NCBI GenBank assembly: GCA_031255615.1
Contig: JAIRSD010000116.1
Span: 1-5,359 of the forward strand
Reading direction: 5' to 3'
DNA from: Treponema sp.
Lineage (GTDB): Bacteria > Spirochaetota > Spirochaetia > Treponematales > Breznakiellaceae
DNA length: 5,359 nt
Both the position numbers and the translations under genes were made by a program. Within the stretch, counting starts at the first letter, position 1, and every line of letters starts with the position of its first letter. Under the pieces are notes generated by a model, which saw only the letters and a program-made list of their open reading frames with translations, did not search any database and was not told the DNA's origin. Positions 1-5,191 of the stretch are shown one piece after another.

Positions 1-135
1 GGACAAGGCCACGCTGGCCGCCGAAAAAAGGCACGAACAGGCAACCAGGATCTTCTTGCGGAACGCCAGTTCCCAAAGCCGGGCCATGCCGGTTTTACGG
101 GGTCCGGGGGTTTTTCCCGTCCTACCTGTCTCCAT
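1..135 (-). CDS. N-terminus of probable exporter-fold ABC transporter (membrane + ATPase half), partial
   Basis: Only the first 45 codons lie in the window; the gene continues past position 1. It starts at ATG 135-133, chosen because an excellent Shine-Dalgarno (AGGAGGT) sits 6 nt upstream. An internal Met at residue 17 lacks such a site. Residues 1-16 are basic and Pro/Gly-rich. The run MARLWELAFRKKILVAC (17-33) followed by a hydrophobic stretch (about 29-45, LVACSCLFSAASVALS) looks like an amphipathic elbow helix leading into the first transmembrane helix of a type IV (exporter-fold) ABC transporter with fused ATPase. No ATPase motif is visible because of the cut, so the family call rests on this short N-terminus and on context. 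In several Trep_Strep ECF loci two such ABC half-transporters lie next to the ECF genes (recalled, not checked). It has its own promoter and leader and is separated from ecfA by terminators. Any other multi-pass membrane protein remains possible. Confidence 0.6.
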   Translation of the reverse strand, partial: METGRTGKTPGPRKTGMARLWELAFRKKILVACSCLFSAASVALS

Positions 136-141
136 AACTCC

Positions 142-148
142 ACCTCCT
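142..148 (-). promoter_or_regulatory. Ribosome binding site of the partial ABC gene
   Basis: AGGAGGT reads on the minus strand, 6 nt before the ATG at 135. It decides the start in favour of residue 1 over the internal Met at residue 17. Confidence 0.85.
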
Positions 149-205
149 GCCGAATTGACGGGCGCCGGAAATCTCCCGAATCCCCGCCGGTTCCGCGCCG
201 TCTAT

Positions 206-226
206 CCCCAGGGAATCCCCCTGGGG
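206..226 (-). other. Hairpin in the 5' leader of the ABC gene
   Basis: CCCCAGGG (206-213) pairs with CCCTGGGG (219-226) across a 5-nt loop. It lies about 70 nt upstream of the start codon, between the putative promoter and the ribosome binding site. No U-tract follows on the minus strand, so it is not an obvious terminator. It may affect leader stability or simply be another palindrome in a palindrome-rich region. Confidence 0.4.
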
Positions 227-237
227 GATGCATTAAA

Positions 238-272
238 TTAGTAAGATCTAACACTATGTTAGCTAAAACTAA
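238..272. promoter_or_regulatory. 35-bp dyad, probable repressor operator overlapping the ABC promoter
   Basis: The 35-bp stretch is an interrupted palindrome in which 12 of 17 base pairs match. The outer arms are TTAGT (238-242) and ACTAA (268-272). The core is CTAACA (248-253), a 3-bp centre, and TGTTAG (257-262). It covers the -10 and most of the spacer of the promoter at 251-279. The words ATCTAACA (246-253) and TGTTAGCT (257-264) recur at the flavodoxin promoter, so one regulator may control both genes. The TTAG/CTAA vocabulary resembles boxes of DtxR-family metal repressors, but the half-site order differs from the canonical box, so the regulator is uncertain. Confidence 0.5.
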
Positions 273-279
273 TTGTCAA
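251..279 (-). promoter_or_regulatory. Putative sigma70-type promoter for the ABC gene
   Basis: A perfect -35 TTGACA (279-274) is followed at 17 nt by TAGTGT (256-251), a weak -10 with three of six matches. The region is AT-rich within GC-rich surroundings. The leader to the ATG at 135 would be about 110 nt. A second possible -10, TACTAAT (243-237), has only TTAGCT as its -35. The -10 region overlaps a strong dyad (238-272), which suggests repression. Confidence 0.55.
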
Positions 280-324
280 GGAAACGAATCCGGAGACGCC
301 GAATGGGGAGTTTCTTTTGGGCGC

Positions 325-746
325 GTTTTTTGCGACGCGCCGCAAAAAACCGGGCTGTCAAGGCGGCCTGCGGCCGCCACGGGCCGCCGGGGTCCGCTCC
401 GGCCCCACCCGCGGCGCGGCTGCTCCGCACCCTTCCTATCCTGTGCGCGTCTTCGGAGTGTTGCCAAGCGCGAACGCCGAAAAAGCCGAAGGCGCGGCGC
501 AGGGTTTTTTTGAGTTTCGCGGGGGAGCGCGAAACTCCACCACGGATAGGTTCCATGAGTTTTTGCGGAGCAAAAACTCACAAGGCGCAAAACGGCAGGG
601 ATGCCGAACCAAATCGCTTGCGCGTTTTGGTTTTGCGGAGTTTCGCTTCGCGAAACTCCGTTTTGGGGGGCGGATTCTTTCAGTTGCCGCGCGCCGCGCG
701 GCAACTCAGAAGGCGAAAGCCCTGCCGGACCGGCAGGGCTTTCGCC
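325..746. repeat. Array of perfect hairpins, mostly with 3-nt loops (non-coding)
   Basis: This stretch holds no credible gene. It contains consecutive perfect stem-loops: 325-334/341-350 (10 bp, 6-nt loop); 362-368/372-378 (7 bp, loop TGC); 512-520/529-537 (9 bp, 8-nt loop); 556-566/570-580 (11 bp, loop GGA); 636-646/650-660 (11 bp, loop TTC); 682-692/696-706 (11 bp, loop GCC); 712-727/731-746 (16 bp, loop GAC). A smaller hairpin, 593-597/602-606, has a GGGA loop. The stem sequences differ from one another, so these are not copies of one palindrome, although GAGTTTCGC/GCGAAACTC is shared by the stems at 512 and 636. Three loops (TGC read as GCA, GGA, TTC read as GAA) are GNA triloops closed by a C-G pair on one strand or the other. 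Open frames across it are a by-product of high GC and repeats. Function is unknown. Confidence 0.75.
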
Positions 747-840
747 CGCGCAAGGGATAGAAGCGGCCAACAAAAACCCGCAGGGTTTTTGTTAGAGCGG
801 ATAGCCCGGTCCCCGGCGCGGAGCGCCGGGGATGCGCCCA
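747..840 (+). repeat. Structured repeat, left copy (inverted relative to 3795-3882)
   Basis: This 94-nt unit matches the reverse complement of 3795-3882. The first 65 nt (747-811) are identical to 3882-3818 reversed, and the last 10 nt (831-840) are identical too. The unit has two hairpins. The constant one is AACAAAAACCC/GGGTTTTTGTT (769-779/783-793, loop GCA). The variable one is at 810-819/823-832 (10 bp, loop GGA). In the other copy the variable stem is 7 bp with different base pairs but the same loop. The repeat ends 3 bp beyond the ecfA stop codon. Read on the plus strand, it opens a short frame ending in the peptide AQGIEAANKNPQGFC, which is a repeat artefact. Confidence 0.85.
769..832 (-). 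terminator. Probable intrinsic terminator of the ECF operon (two hairpins)
   Basis: Reading on from the ecfA stop (846-844), the transcript meets a 10-bp GC-rich hairpin (832-810) and then an 11-bp hairpin (793-769). The 3' arm of the second is GGGTTTTTGTT, a GC stem base plus U-tract as in Rho-independent terminators. The A/T symmetry makes the second hairpin potentially bidirectional. The strong 16-bp hairpin at 746-712 follows. Together they isolate the ECF operon from the downstream ABC gene. Confidence 0.65.
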
Positions 841-843
841 GAT

Positions 844-2361
844 CTAGGCCCAGAGATTCCTGATGAAGCCGGGGACCTCGTCGGTCAGTTCCACATCCCC
901 GGCGATGCGGCCTTCTTCCAGCATGATGACCCTGGTGCAGAGGGCGAGGAGGAGTTCGTAATCGTGGGTGACGACAAAGACGATCCGCTCCCGCCGGCCC
1001 AGTTCTTCCATGACCGCGGCGACGCGGCGCATGTTCCGGTAATCCAGGCCGCTGCTGGGTTCGTCGAAGACGAGGACCCGGGCTTCGTGGGTCAGGGCGG
1101 TGCCGACGGCGGTCCGCTGTTTCTGGCCCCCCGAGAGGCTCATGGGATGCCGCTCCCGGTAGGGGCCGAGTTCCAGGTCTTCCAGGACGGCCTCTACTTT
1201 GGCCGCGGAGGGGCGGGATTTTTTGTCCCGGGAAAGGTACAGTTCGTGTTCCACGCTGTCGGTGAACAACTGGTAGCTGGATTCCTGCATCACCAGGTAG
1301 AAGGGGCCCGGCCGTTTGGAAGGGGGGAGGGGCCTTCCCCCGAGGCTGATTTTCCCCGCGGATTCCCGGCGGAGTCCGCAGAGCACCCTGGCGAGGGTGG
1401 ACTTTCCCGCGCCGTTCTTTCCGGCGATTCCGATGATCTCCCCCGGGGCGGCCTCAAAGGAAAGGCCCCGCAGAACGGGCCTTTTCCTCCCGTAGCCCGC
1501 TTCCAGGCCGGAGACCCGGAGTTTCGGCGGGGGCGGGGATACAGAGGCGGAGGCCGGCATTACCGAGGGCGCGGCGGGCGGCATCGCGGCGGGAGCGGCC
1601 TTCCCCCGGGGGCGGACGCCGTCCAGGGAAGGGGCGCGGAGGCCCAGGGAGAGGCGTTCCTCCTCCGGCAGGGCGGAGAATTCCCCGGCCCCCCAGTCCC
1701 GGAGGATCGCCCCGTTTTTTAGATAGACCACCCGATCGAACAGGCCGGCAAGGTAATACAGGCGGTGTTCGGCGATGATGATGGTCTTCCCCGCCCGCTT
1801 CAGCCTGGCAAGCAGCCCCGCCAGTTCCCGGCAGGCCCCGGCGTCCAGGTTGGAGGAGGGCTCGTCCAGGACCAGGATCTCCGGCCCCAGGGCGTAAACC
1901 GAAGCGAGGGCCACCAACTGCTTTTCCCCGCCGGAAAGGGCGAAGATACCCCGGTCCAGAAGCCCCCGGATCCCCAGAGCCGCGGCGGCCCCCTCCACCC
2001 GTTCCCGTATCTCCGCCGGGGGAAGGCCGAGGTTTTCGCAGCCGAAGGCGATCTCGCCGGCGGCGTCGAGGTTAAAGAACTGGCTCCGGGGATTCTGAAA
2101 CACCGACCCCGTCCTCCGGGCCAACTCGTCGGTCCTGGCGCGGACCGTGTCTTTACCCGCCACCCGGACGGAACCTTCAAGGGCGCCCTCATAAAAATGG
2201 GGGATAAGGCCGTTGACAAGCCGGGTGACCGTGGTCTTGCCGCAGCCGCTTTCCCCGCAGAGGAGGACGCATTCGCCCTTTTCAATGCGGAGATTCAGAA
2301 CTCCAAGCCCCGGGGCCCCGCCTTCGCCGTAACGGTAAGAGCGGACCGTGATGTCAACCAT
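844..2361 (-). CDS. ecfA: Energy-coupling factor transporter double ATPase (EcfA-EcfA' fusion)
   Basis: This 505-residue cytoplasmic ATPase would power the ECF importer, with both nucleotide-binding domains in one chain. Domain 1 (about 1-235): Walker A GESGCGKT (36-43), Q-loop Q89 in FQNPRSQFF, signature LSGGEKQ (142-148), Walker B ILVLDEP (162-168) with E167, D-loop SNLD (170-173), switch H199. Domain 2 (about 280-505): Walker A GKNGAGKST (314-322), Q359, signature LSGGQKQ (409-415), Walker B VLVFDEP (429-435), D-loop SGLD (437-440), switch H466. Both active sites look intact. The linker (about 244-279) is rich in Ala and Pro, including PPPP at 276-279, and contains no recognisable domain. 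Length fits fused ECF ATPases, which are about twice a single ATPase. The ATG at 2361 overlaps the ecfT stop by 8 bp, so translation is probably coupled. The stop is TAG. Confidence 0.93.
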   Translation of the reverse strand: MVDITVRSYRYGEGGAPGLGVLNLRIEKGECVLLCGESGCGKTTVTRLVNGLIPHFYEGALEGSVRVAGKDTVRARTDELARRTGSVFQNPRSQFFNLDAAGEIAFGCENLGLPPAEIRERVEGAAAALGIRGLLDRGIFALSGGEKQLVALASVYALGPEILVLDEPSSNLDAGACRELAGLLARLKRAGKTIIIAEHRLYYLAGLFDRVVYLKNGAILRDWGAGEFSALPEEERLSLGLRAPSLDGVRPRGKAAPAAMPPAAPSVMPASASVSPPPPKLRVSGLEAGYGRKRPVLRGLSFEAAPGEIIGIAGKNGAGKSTLARVLCGLRRESAGKISLGGRPLPPSKRPGPFYLVMQESSYQLFTDSVEHELYLSRDKKSRPSAAKVEAVLEDLELGPYRERHPMSLSGGQKQRTAVGTALTHEARVLVFDEPSSGLDYRNMRRVAAVMEELGRRERIVFVVTHDYELLLALCTRVIMLEEGRIAGDVELTDEVPGFIRNLWA

Positions 2362-3073
2362 AGGGAATCCCGATTCCCCCCAGCAGCGCCGCCGCAGAAA
2401 GGGCGGAGAACAGGACGGCGGAGACCGCGTCGCCGGCGCGGAATCTCAGCTCCCGCAGGGACGTGCGCCGGCCTTCACATTCTATCCCCCTGGTCACCGC
2501 GGCGGCGGAAAGCTCCTCGGCGATATTCGCGCAGCGGAGCATCATGGGAACCAGGATACATTCCAGCAGGGTAAGGGGGCGGCTCAGTAAATTCCGGAGG
2601 TTCAGCCTGATTCCCCGCAGCTTCATGGCGTCCCGGATGCAGAGAAATTCCTCCTTCACCGTGGGGAAAAAACGCAGGGTAACCGCGAAGGGGATGATAA
2701 TGACCTTCGGGATCCCCATCCTTTGCAGGGCGGAAATGAGATCCCCCACCCTGGTGGTGGCGATCAGGCCGGAGGCAAAAACCACCATGGGCATGACCCG
2801 GCGGAAGCAGATAATCATCATGGAAAGAAAGACCGCCCCCATGCCGGGGAGCCGGCCGCAGAGGTAGAACAGCCCCCCAATGGCGGCGTAGCAAAGGGAA
2901 CCCCACAGGGCCTGCCGCCAGGCCCCCATCAAGAGGAGCACCCCCGCGATCAGCAGCATGCAGATCCCCTCGCTGCGGAAGTCCGGGGAGACGAACACCA
3001 CCACGTTGATAAGGACAAGGATAAGGAGCTTGGTACGGGGATCCAGGGAAAGGCCGCGCCGCCTCAATGTCAC
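2354..3073 (-). CDS. ecfT: Energy-coupling factor transporter transmembrane protein EcfT
   Basis: This 239-residue membrane subunit links the ATPase to the substrate-binding S subunit. Hydrophobic segments lie at about 14-30, 36-50, 58-72, 78-106 and 216-236. Residues 8-15 (LSLDPRTK) form the usual entry motif of the family. The cytoplasmic coupling helices carry two Arg-Gly motifs, KLRGI (151-155) and VTRGIE (193-198), corresponding to the paired A-R-G motifs of EcfT that contact the two ATPase grooves. LRFFPTVKEEF (133-143) is also typical of the family. The start is GTG at 3073, inside GTGA, which overlaps the TGA stop of the S-subunit gene by 4 bp. That overlap supports coupled translation and this start. 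Length is normal for EcfT, and nothing appears broken. Confidence 0.92.
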   Translation of the reverse strand: MTLRRRGLSLDPRTKLLILVLINVVVFVSPDFRSEGICMLLIAGVLLLMGAWRQALWGSLCYAAIGGLFYLCGRLPGMGAVFLSMMIICFRRVMPMVVFASGLIATTRVGDLISALQRMGIPKVIIIPFAVTLRFFPTVKEEFLCIRDAMKLRGIRLNLRNLLSRPLTLLECILVPMMLRCANIAEELSAAAVTRGIECEGRRTSLRELRFRAGDAVSAVLFSALSAAALLGGIGIPYG

Positions 3074-3669
3074 AGAATCCCCGCCTTCTCAAAGTGCTTG
3101 CGGAGCAGCAGCCTGCCGATACAGGCCCCCATGACGGCGCAGATCGCGGCGACCCCAAAGGCGCCGATGAGCAGGGGCCCCCGGGTGATGTCGAGGATTC
3201 GCTCCACGTATTCCGGGGACATCCCCATTTGCGCCCGGCTGGCGACAAAGGCATCGGCGAAAAAGAGCATCGGCGTATAACCGTCCAGGGACAAACCCAG
3301 AATCATCACCACATAGCCCGCGACGTTCCACCAAAATTTCTTGTAGCCCCCCAGCCCGCATAAAAAATCCGCCCCCAGACCGAAGATCGCCCCAAAAATA
3401 AGACAGGGCCAAAAATGGCCGGCAAGGAACATGAAAAGACTCACCAGAAAACTCATCAGCGTCACCGCCCCGAATTTCCCCACCTTCACCGCCAGGTAAA
3501 GAAAAAAAGTCCCCGACACCAGGCCCCCGGCGCTGGTAATGAACAAGGTAAGAATCGGCATACCGCTGAGGACCATAGCAAACACAAAAGTTACGATAAT
3601 GAACAGGGCGGTAAAAATACCGGTGGTAATAAGATCCCTGGCCCGCAGGCCCTTCTTCTTCTCCCCCAT
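3070..3669 (-). CDS. ECF transporter S subunit, Trep_Strep/MptD family
   Basis: This is a 199-residue integral membrane protein of the treponeme/streptococcus family now annotated as a putative ECF substrate-specificity component. The basic N-terminus MGEKKKGLRARDLITTGIFTAL leads into about six hydrophobic segments, roughly at residues 13-35, 38-60, 66-86, 87-105, 112-128 and 165-188. A cytoplasmic N-terminal motif (RARDLITTGIF) and a longer polar loop (about 140-163, with MSPEYVERI) are visible. The start ATG at 3669 is preferred over one 13 codons upstream (3708) because AAAGGAGGA lies 5 nt before it, and because MGEKKKGL fits a membrane protein entry better. Adjacent ecfT and ecfA make this a dedicated (group I) ECF importer. 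The substrate is not known. Haem, tetrapyrrole or metallophore is suggested by memory of related streptococcal loci and by the metal-type operators nearby. Confidence 0.9.
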   Translation of the reverse strand: MGEKKKGLRARDLITTGIFTALFIIVTFVFAMVLSGMPILTLFITSAGGLVSGTFFLYLAVKVGKFGAVTLMSFLVSLFMFLAGHFWPCLIFGAIFGLGADFLCGLGGYKKFWWNVAGYVVMILGLSLDGYTPMLFFADAFVASRAQMGMSPEYVERILDITRGPLLIGAFGVAAICAVMGACIGRLLLRKHFEKAGIL

Positions 3670-3674
3670 GGGGC

Positions 3675-3683
3675 TCCTCCTTT
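3675..3683 (-). promoter_or_regulatory. Ribosome binding site of the S-subunit gene
   Basis: AAAGGAGGA on the minus strand lies 5 nt before the ATG at 3669. It lies inside the reading frame of the longer alternative start at 3708, which argues for the shorter protein. Confidence 0.85.
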
Positions 3684-3708
3684 GGAAACCGACGGCGGAT
3701 CGCGGCAT

Positions 3709-3795
3709 AGTTCTATAAAACCAACCGGATTAGCCCAGCCGCATAGCGCCGCCTGTTAAAGCGTCATTTATAGTAAGAAAGTTCTGTTTTTTTTT
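3709..3795 (-). promoter_or_regulatory. Upstream region of the ECF operon, promoter not clearly resolved
   Basis: This AT-richer stretch lies between the right structured repeat and the S-subunit gene and should hold the operon promoter. Candidate -10 elements are TATAAA (3772-3767) and TATAGA (3717-3712). Neither has a good -35 at 16-18 nt; the first has only an A-tract (3795-3787) there. No clear copy of the TGTTAG/CTAACA operator words was found, so there is no visible sign that the ECF operon shares the regulator of its two neighbours. Confidence 0.3.
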
Positions 3796-3882
3796 GGGCG
3801 CATCGCCGCTCCGCGGCGACCGGGCTATCCGCTCTAACAAAAACCCTGCGGGTTTTTGTTGGCCGCTTCTATCCCTTGCGCG
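3795..3882 (-). repeat. Structured repeat, right copy (inverted relative to 747-840)
   Basis: This 88-nt reverse-orientation copy of 747-840 shares 65 identical nt at one end and 10 at the other. The constant hairpin is 3836-3846/3850-3860 with loop TGC (GCA on the minus strand). The variable hairpin is 3803-3809/3813-3819, a 7-bp stem with loop TCC (GGA on the minus strand). The 6-nt length difference is three base pairs lost or gained symmetrically in the stem. The copy ends in a T9 run (3787-3795) next to the ECF operon upstream region. Together the two copies bracket the operon with about 2.95 kb between them. Confidence 0.85.
3836..3860 (-). terminator. Probable terminator between flavodoxin and ECF operon
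   Basis: An 11-bp hairpin ends in GGGTTTTTGTT when read on the minus strand, the same element as at 769-793. It lies about 380 nt after the flavodoxin stop and would keep flavodoxin transcription from entering the ECF operon. Its A/T symmetry could also let it act on plus-strand transcripts. Confidence 0.5.
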
Positions 3883-4237
3883 TTCGCCCGTGCGGCATGA
3901 ACCGCCGGGACGGTCAAAGCCGCGGACTGTGAAGCGGGGGAAGAAGGATTCATTCCCCCCTCCGGGCGCGGCCGAAAGCCGCCGGCCCTGGAACAGGCCC
4001 GGCCCGCCGCGACTCCCCCGGCGGGGCCGCGGATCTTGTCCTGGGGGAACCCCCGAAACCTAAAAAAAGCCGGGGACGCCGCGCCGTCCAGCAACGCAGG
4101 AAAACACGGCGCCCCCGGTCAATGAATGGAGAGGACTGCCGGCATGGGTAGAGCCAACAGCCGCCCGGTTCCGCATGGCTGACCGACAGAACCGGCTTTA
4201 TCGAATCCGCCGAGAGAGGTAGCGGCAAATCCCAATA
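3883..4237. other. Non-coding GC-rich spacer downstream of flavodoxin
   Basis: No credible gene is visible. Several small palindromes occur: 3936-3942/3953-3959 (GGGGGAA/TTCCCCC, 10-nt loop), 3968-3972/3978-3982, 4043-4047/4050-4054 (G5/C5, closing to a GAAC loop), and 4165-4171/4189-4195 (CCGGTTC/GAACCGG). None has a U-tract on the minus strand, so the flavodoxin terminator is not obvious before the hairpin at 3836-3860. The spacer could be decayed repeat material like 325-746, but no shared sequence beyond the structured repeat was recognised. Confidence 0.5.
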
Positions 4238-4678
4238 TTAAGGGGCGGCTTGAGCGGCAAGCCGTTTCCCCAGTTCATAGCACTTGTTAAGGGCCTCGTC
4301 GCCGGGGGCCAGTTGGGCGATAATCCCCTCGCCGTCCACGGCGGCGCCCAGGGATTTCATGCGTTCGACCCAATCCCGCATCCACTGGCCGTCCCCCCAG
4401 TCGTAGGAGCCGAAAAGCCCCAGGGCCTTGCCCTTGAGTTCCGCGGAATCAAGACCGGCGATAAAGGGCTCCATTTCGCTTTCTTCCAGGATCTCCGCGC
4501 CCATGGCGGGGCATCCAAAGGCCAGAACAGCGGCTTCCTTCACCAGCCCCGCGGCTTCTTCCCCGGGCCCTTTCAGCACCGCTTCGCAACCGGCGTCGCT
4601 TAGTCCCTGGGCAAGCCGTTTCGCCATAGCCTCCGTATTGCCCGTACCGCTCCAATAGACAACCAGCGCTTTTTTCAT
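4238..4678 (-). CDS. Short-chain flavodoxin
   Basis: This 146-residue soluble electron carrier binds FMN and typically substitutes for ferredoxin when iron is scarce. The first strand KKALVVYWS runs into the FMN-phosphate loop SGTGNTE (10-16). The loop GCPAMGAEILEE (55-66) and the loop GSYDWGDGQWMRDW (90-103), with Tyr92/Trp94 near the flavin, match the short-chain clostridial-type flavodoxins, whose loops read almost the same. The long-chain insertion is absent and the length is typical. The ATG at 4678 has AAGGAG 6 nt upstream. The gene stands alone, with its own strong promoter and a metal-repressor-like operator, and is separated by about 570 nt and a hairpin terminator from the ECF operon. 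A redox role linked to metal limitation is inferred from the operator. No partner enzyme is encoded in the window. Confidence 0.95.
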   Translation of the reverse strand: MKKALVVYWSGTGNTEAMAKRLAQGLSDAGCEAVLKGPGEEAAGLVKEAAVLAFGCPAMGAEILEESEMEPFIAGLDSAELKGKALGLFGSYDWGDGQWMRDWVERMKSLGAAVDGEGIIAQLAPGDEALNKCYELGKRLAAQAAP

Positions 4679-4684
4679 ACGAAT

Positions 4685-4690
4685 CTCCTT
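4685..4690 (-). promoter_or_regulatory. Ribosome binding site of flavodoxin
   Basis: AAGGAG on the minus strand lies 6 nt before the ATG at 4678 and supports that start. Confidence 0.85.
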
Positions 4691-4701
4691 AGACTCATTC
4701 G

Positions 4702-4742
4702 TGTTAGCTCTCGCTTACAGATATAGTTATACTAATCTAACA
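4702..4742. promoter_or_regulatory. DtxR/IdeR-like operator at the flavodoxin promoter
   Basis: Read on the minus strand, 4740-4722 matches the DtxR/IdeR box TTAGGTTAGSCTAACCTAA at 13 of 19 positions: TTAG, TTAG and TAAC are exact and the right arm is degenerate. The box overlaps the -10. The inner part TAGT-ATA-ACTA is itself a small dyad. The flanking words ATCTAACA (4735-4742) and TGTTAGCT (4702-4709) are the same two 8-mers found in the 35-bp dyad at 238-272. Control by a metal-sensing DtxR-type repressor (TroR in treponemes is one such protein) is inferred; no regulator gene lies in the window. Confidence 0.5.
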
Positions 4743-4783
4743 AGTTGTTGTCAACAGGTTTTTCAAAAAAATTTAAGAAATTT
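4726..4783 (-). promoter_or_regulatory. Strong sigma70-type promoter of flavodoxin with UP-like tract
   Basis: The -35 TTGACA (4754-4749) and -10 TATAAC (4731-4726) are separated by exactly 17 nt, giving eleven of twelve consensus positions. The upstream stretch 4783-4759 is rich in A and T runs, as in UP elements that bind the RNA polymerase alpha subunit. The leader to the ATG is about 40 nt. A DtxR-like box covers the -10, so strong transcription held down by a repressor is the natural reading. Confidence 0.8.
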
Positions 4784-4984
4784 GTTCAACCGGGAACCGA
4801 ATCCCCGGGGCCCGACGCCGCATTTCGCATCCGGGCTCCGGCGGGCCGCCGGAATCGCGCAATCCCTTACCGGATTCAGTTTTTGAACACCAACCGCTCA
4901 AAACGAAGAAACCATGAGGACGCAAGCCGGCCGGATAACCCCAAGGCGATATTGAGAATCTGTCCATAATGTAGACATCCTACC
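4784..4984. other. Gene-free spacer upstream of the flavodoxin promoter
   Basis: No gene, RNA or repeat is recognised apart from a small GC palindrome, 4837-4842/4848-4853 (TCCGGC/GCCGGA), and GC-rich runs near 4805-4815. Open frames here are short, lack ribosome binding sites and resemble no known protein. Confidence 0.5.
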
Positions 4985-5168
4985 AGGCCGCTTGGCCTAA
5001 AAAATCAGATATACGGACGGAAGAAATTTACCACCAAGGCGAGGAAGGCGCACGAAGACCGGGGATTGAAGGCGCCTATTCATTCCTTCGTGTTCCTAGC
5101 GAGCCGCAGTTCGCCTTGGTGCGCCTTAGCGGTTGACCTTCTTATTCCCGGTTTTTCGCTTATCCGGT
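4985..5168 (+). repeat. Palindromic repeat, copy 1 of a direct pair
   Basis: It begins with a small hairpin, AGGCC-GCTT-GGCCT (4985-4998), followed by a constant AAAAAATCAGATATACGGACGG block. It then contains a long imperfect inverted repeat built from AAGG-type motifs: CACCAAGGCG (5032-5041) pairs perfectly with CGCCTTGGTG (5112-5121), and CACGAAG (5051-5057) pairs with CTTCGTG (5086-5092). It ends in CGCTTATCCGGT. Copy 2 begins 209 nt later, and the spacing closes to 191 nt at the far end because copy 1 has an extra 18 nt in its right arm. It is non-coding, of a style widespread as dispersed intergenic palindromes. Confidence 0.85.
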
Positions 5169-5191
5169 CATTTAGTGTAATCGAGGTACTA

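Noticed and set aside
273..863. Several overlapping open frames on both strands in the hairpin array
   Set aside because: They run through perfect palindromes, are Arg/Ala/Gly-rich, lack ribosome binding sites and resemble no family. High GC removes stop codons.
832..1722. Long plus-strand open frame of 296 codons opposite ecfA
   Set aside because: It is the antisense shadow of a clear EcfA protein. Its Gly/Pro/Asp-rich composition is typical of GC-rich antisense frames, and it has no recognisable domain or ribosome binding site.
3070..3708. Longer S-subunit start at 3708
   Set aside because: The added 13 residues overlap the strong ribosome binding site of the downstream ATG at 3669, and no comparable site precedes 3708.
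747..3882. Composite insertion sequence around the ECF operon
   Set aside because: No transposase or remnant is encoded in the repeats or between them and the genes, and no target duplication is evident, so only the inverted repeat arrangement is reported.
3834..4094. Minus-strand frame ending in AQGIEAANKNPQGFC
   Set aside because: The same C-terminal peptide ends a plus-strand frame at 601-795. Both come from the structured repeat, so the shared tail is a repeat artefact and not homology between proteins.
3709..4678. Flavodoxin and ECF genes as one operon
   Set aside because: About 570 nt of non-coding DNA and a hairpin terminator separate them, and flavodoxin has its own strong promoter.
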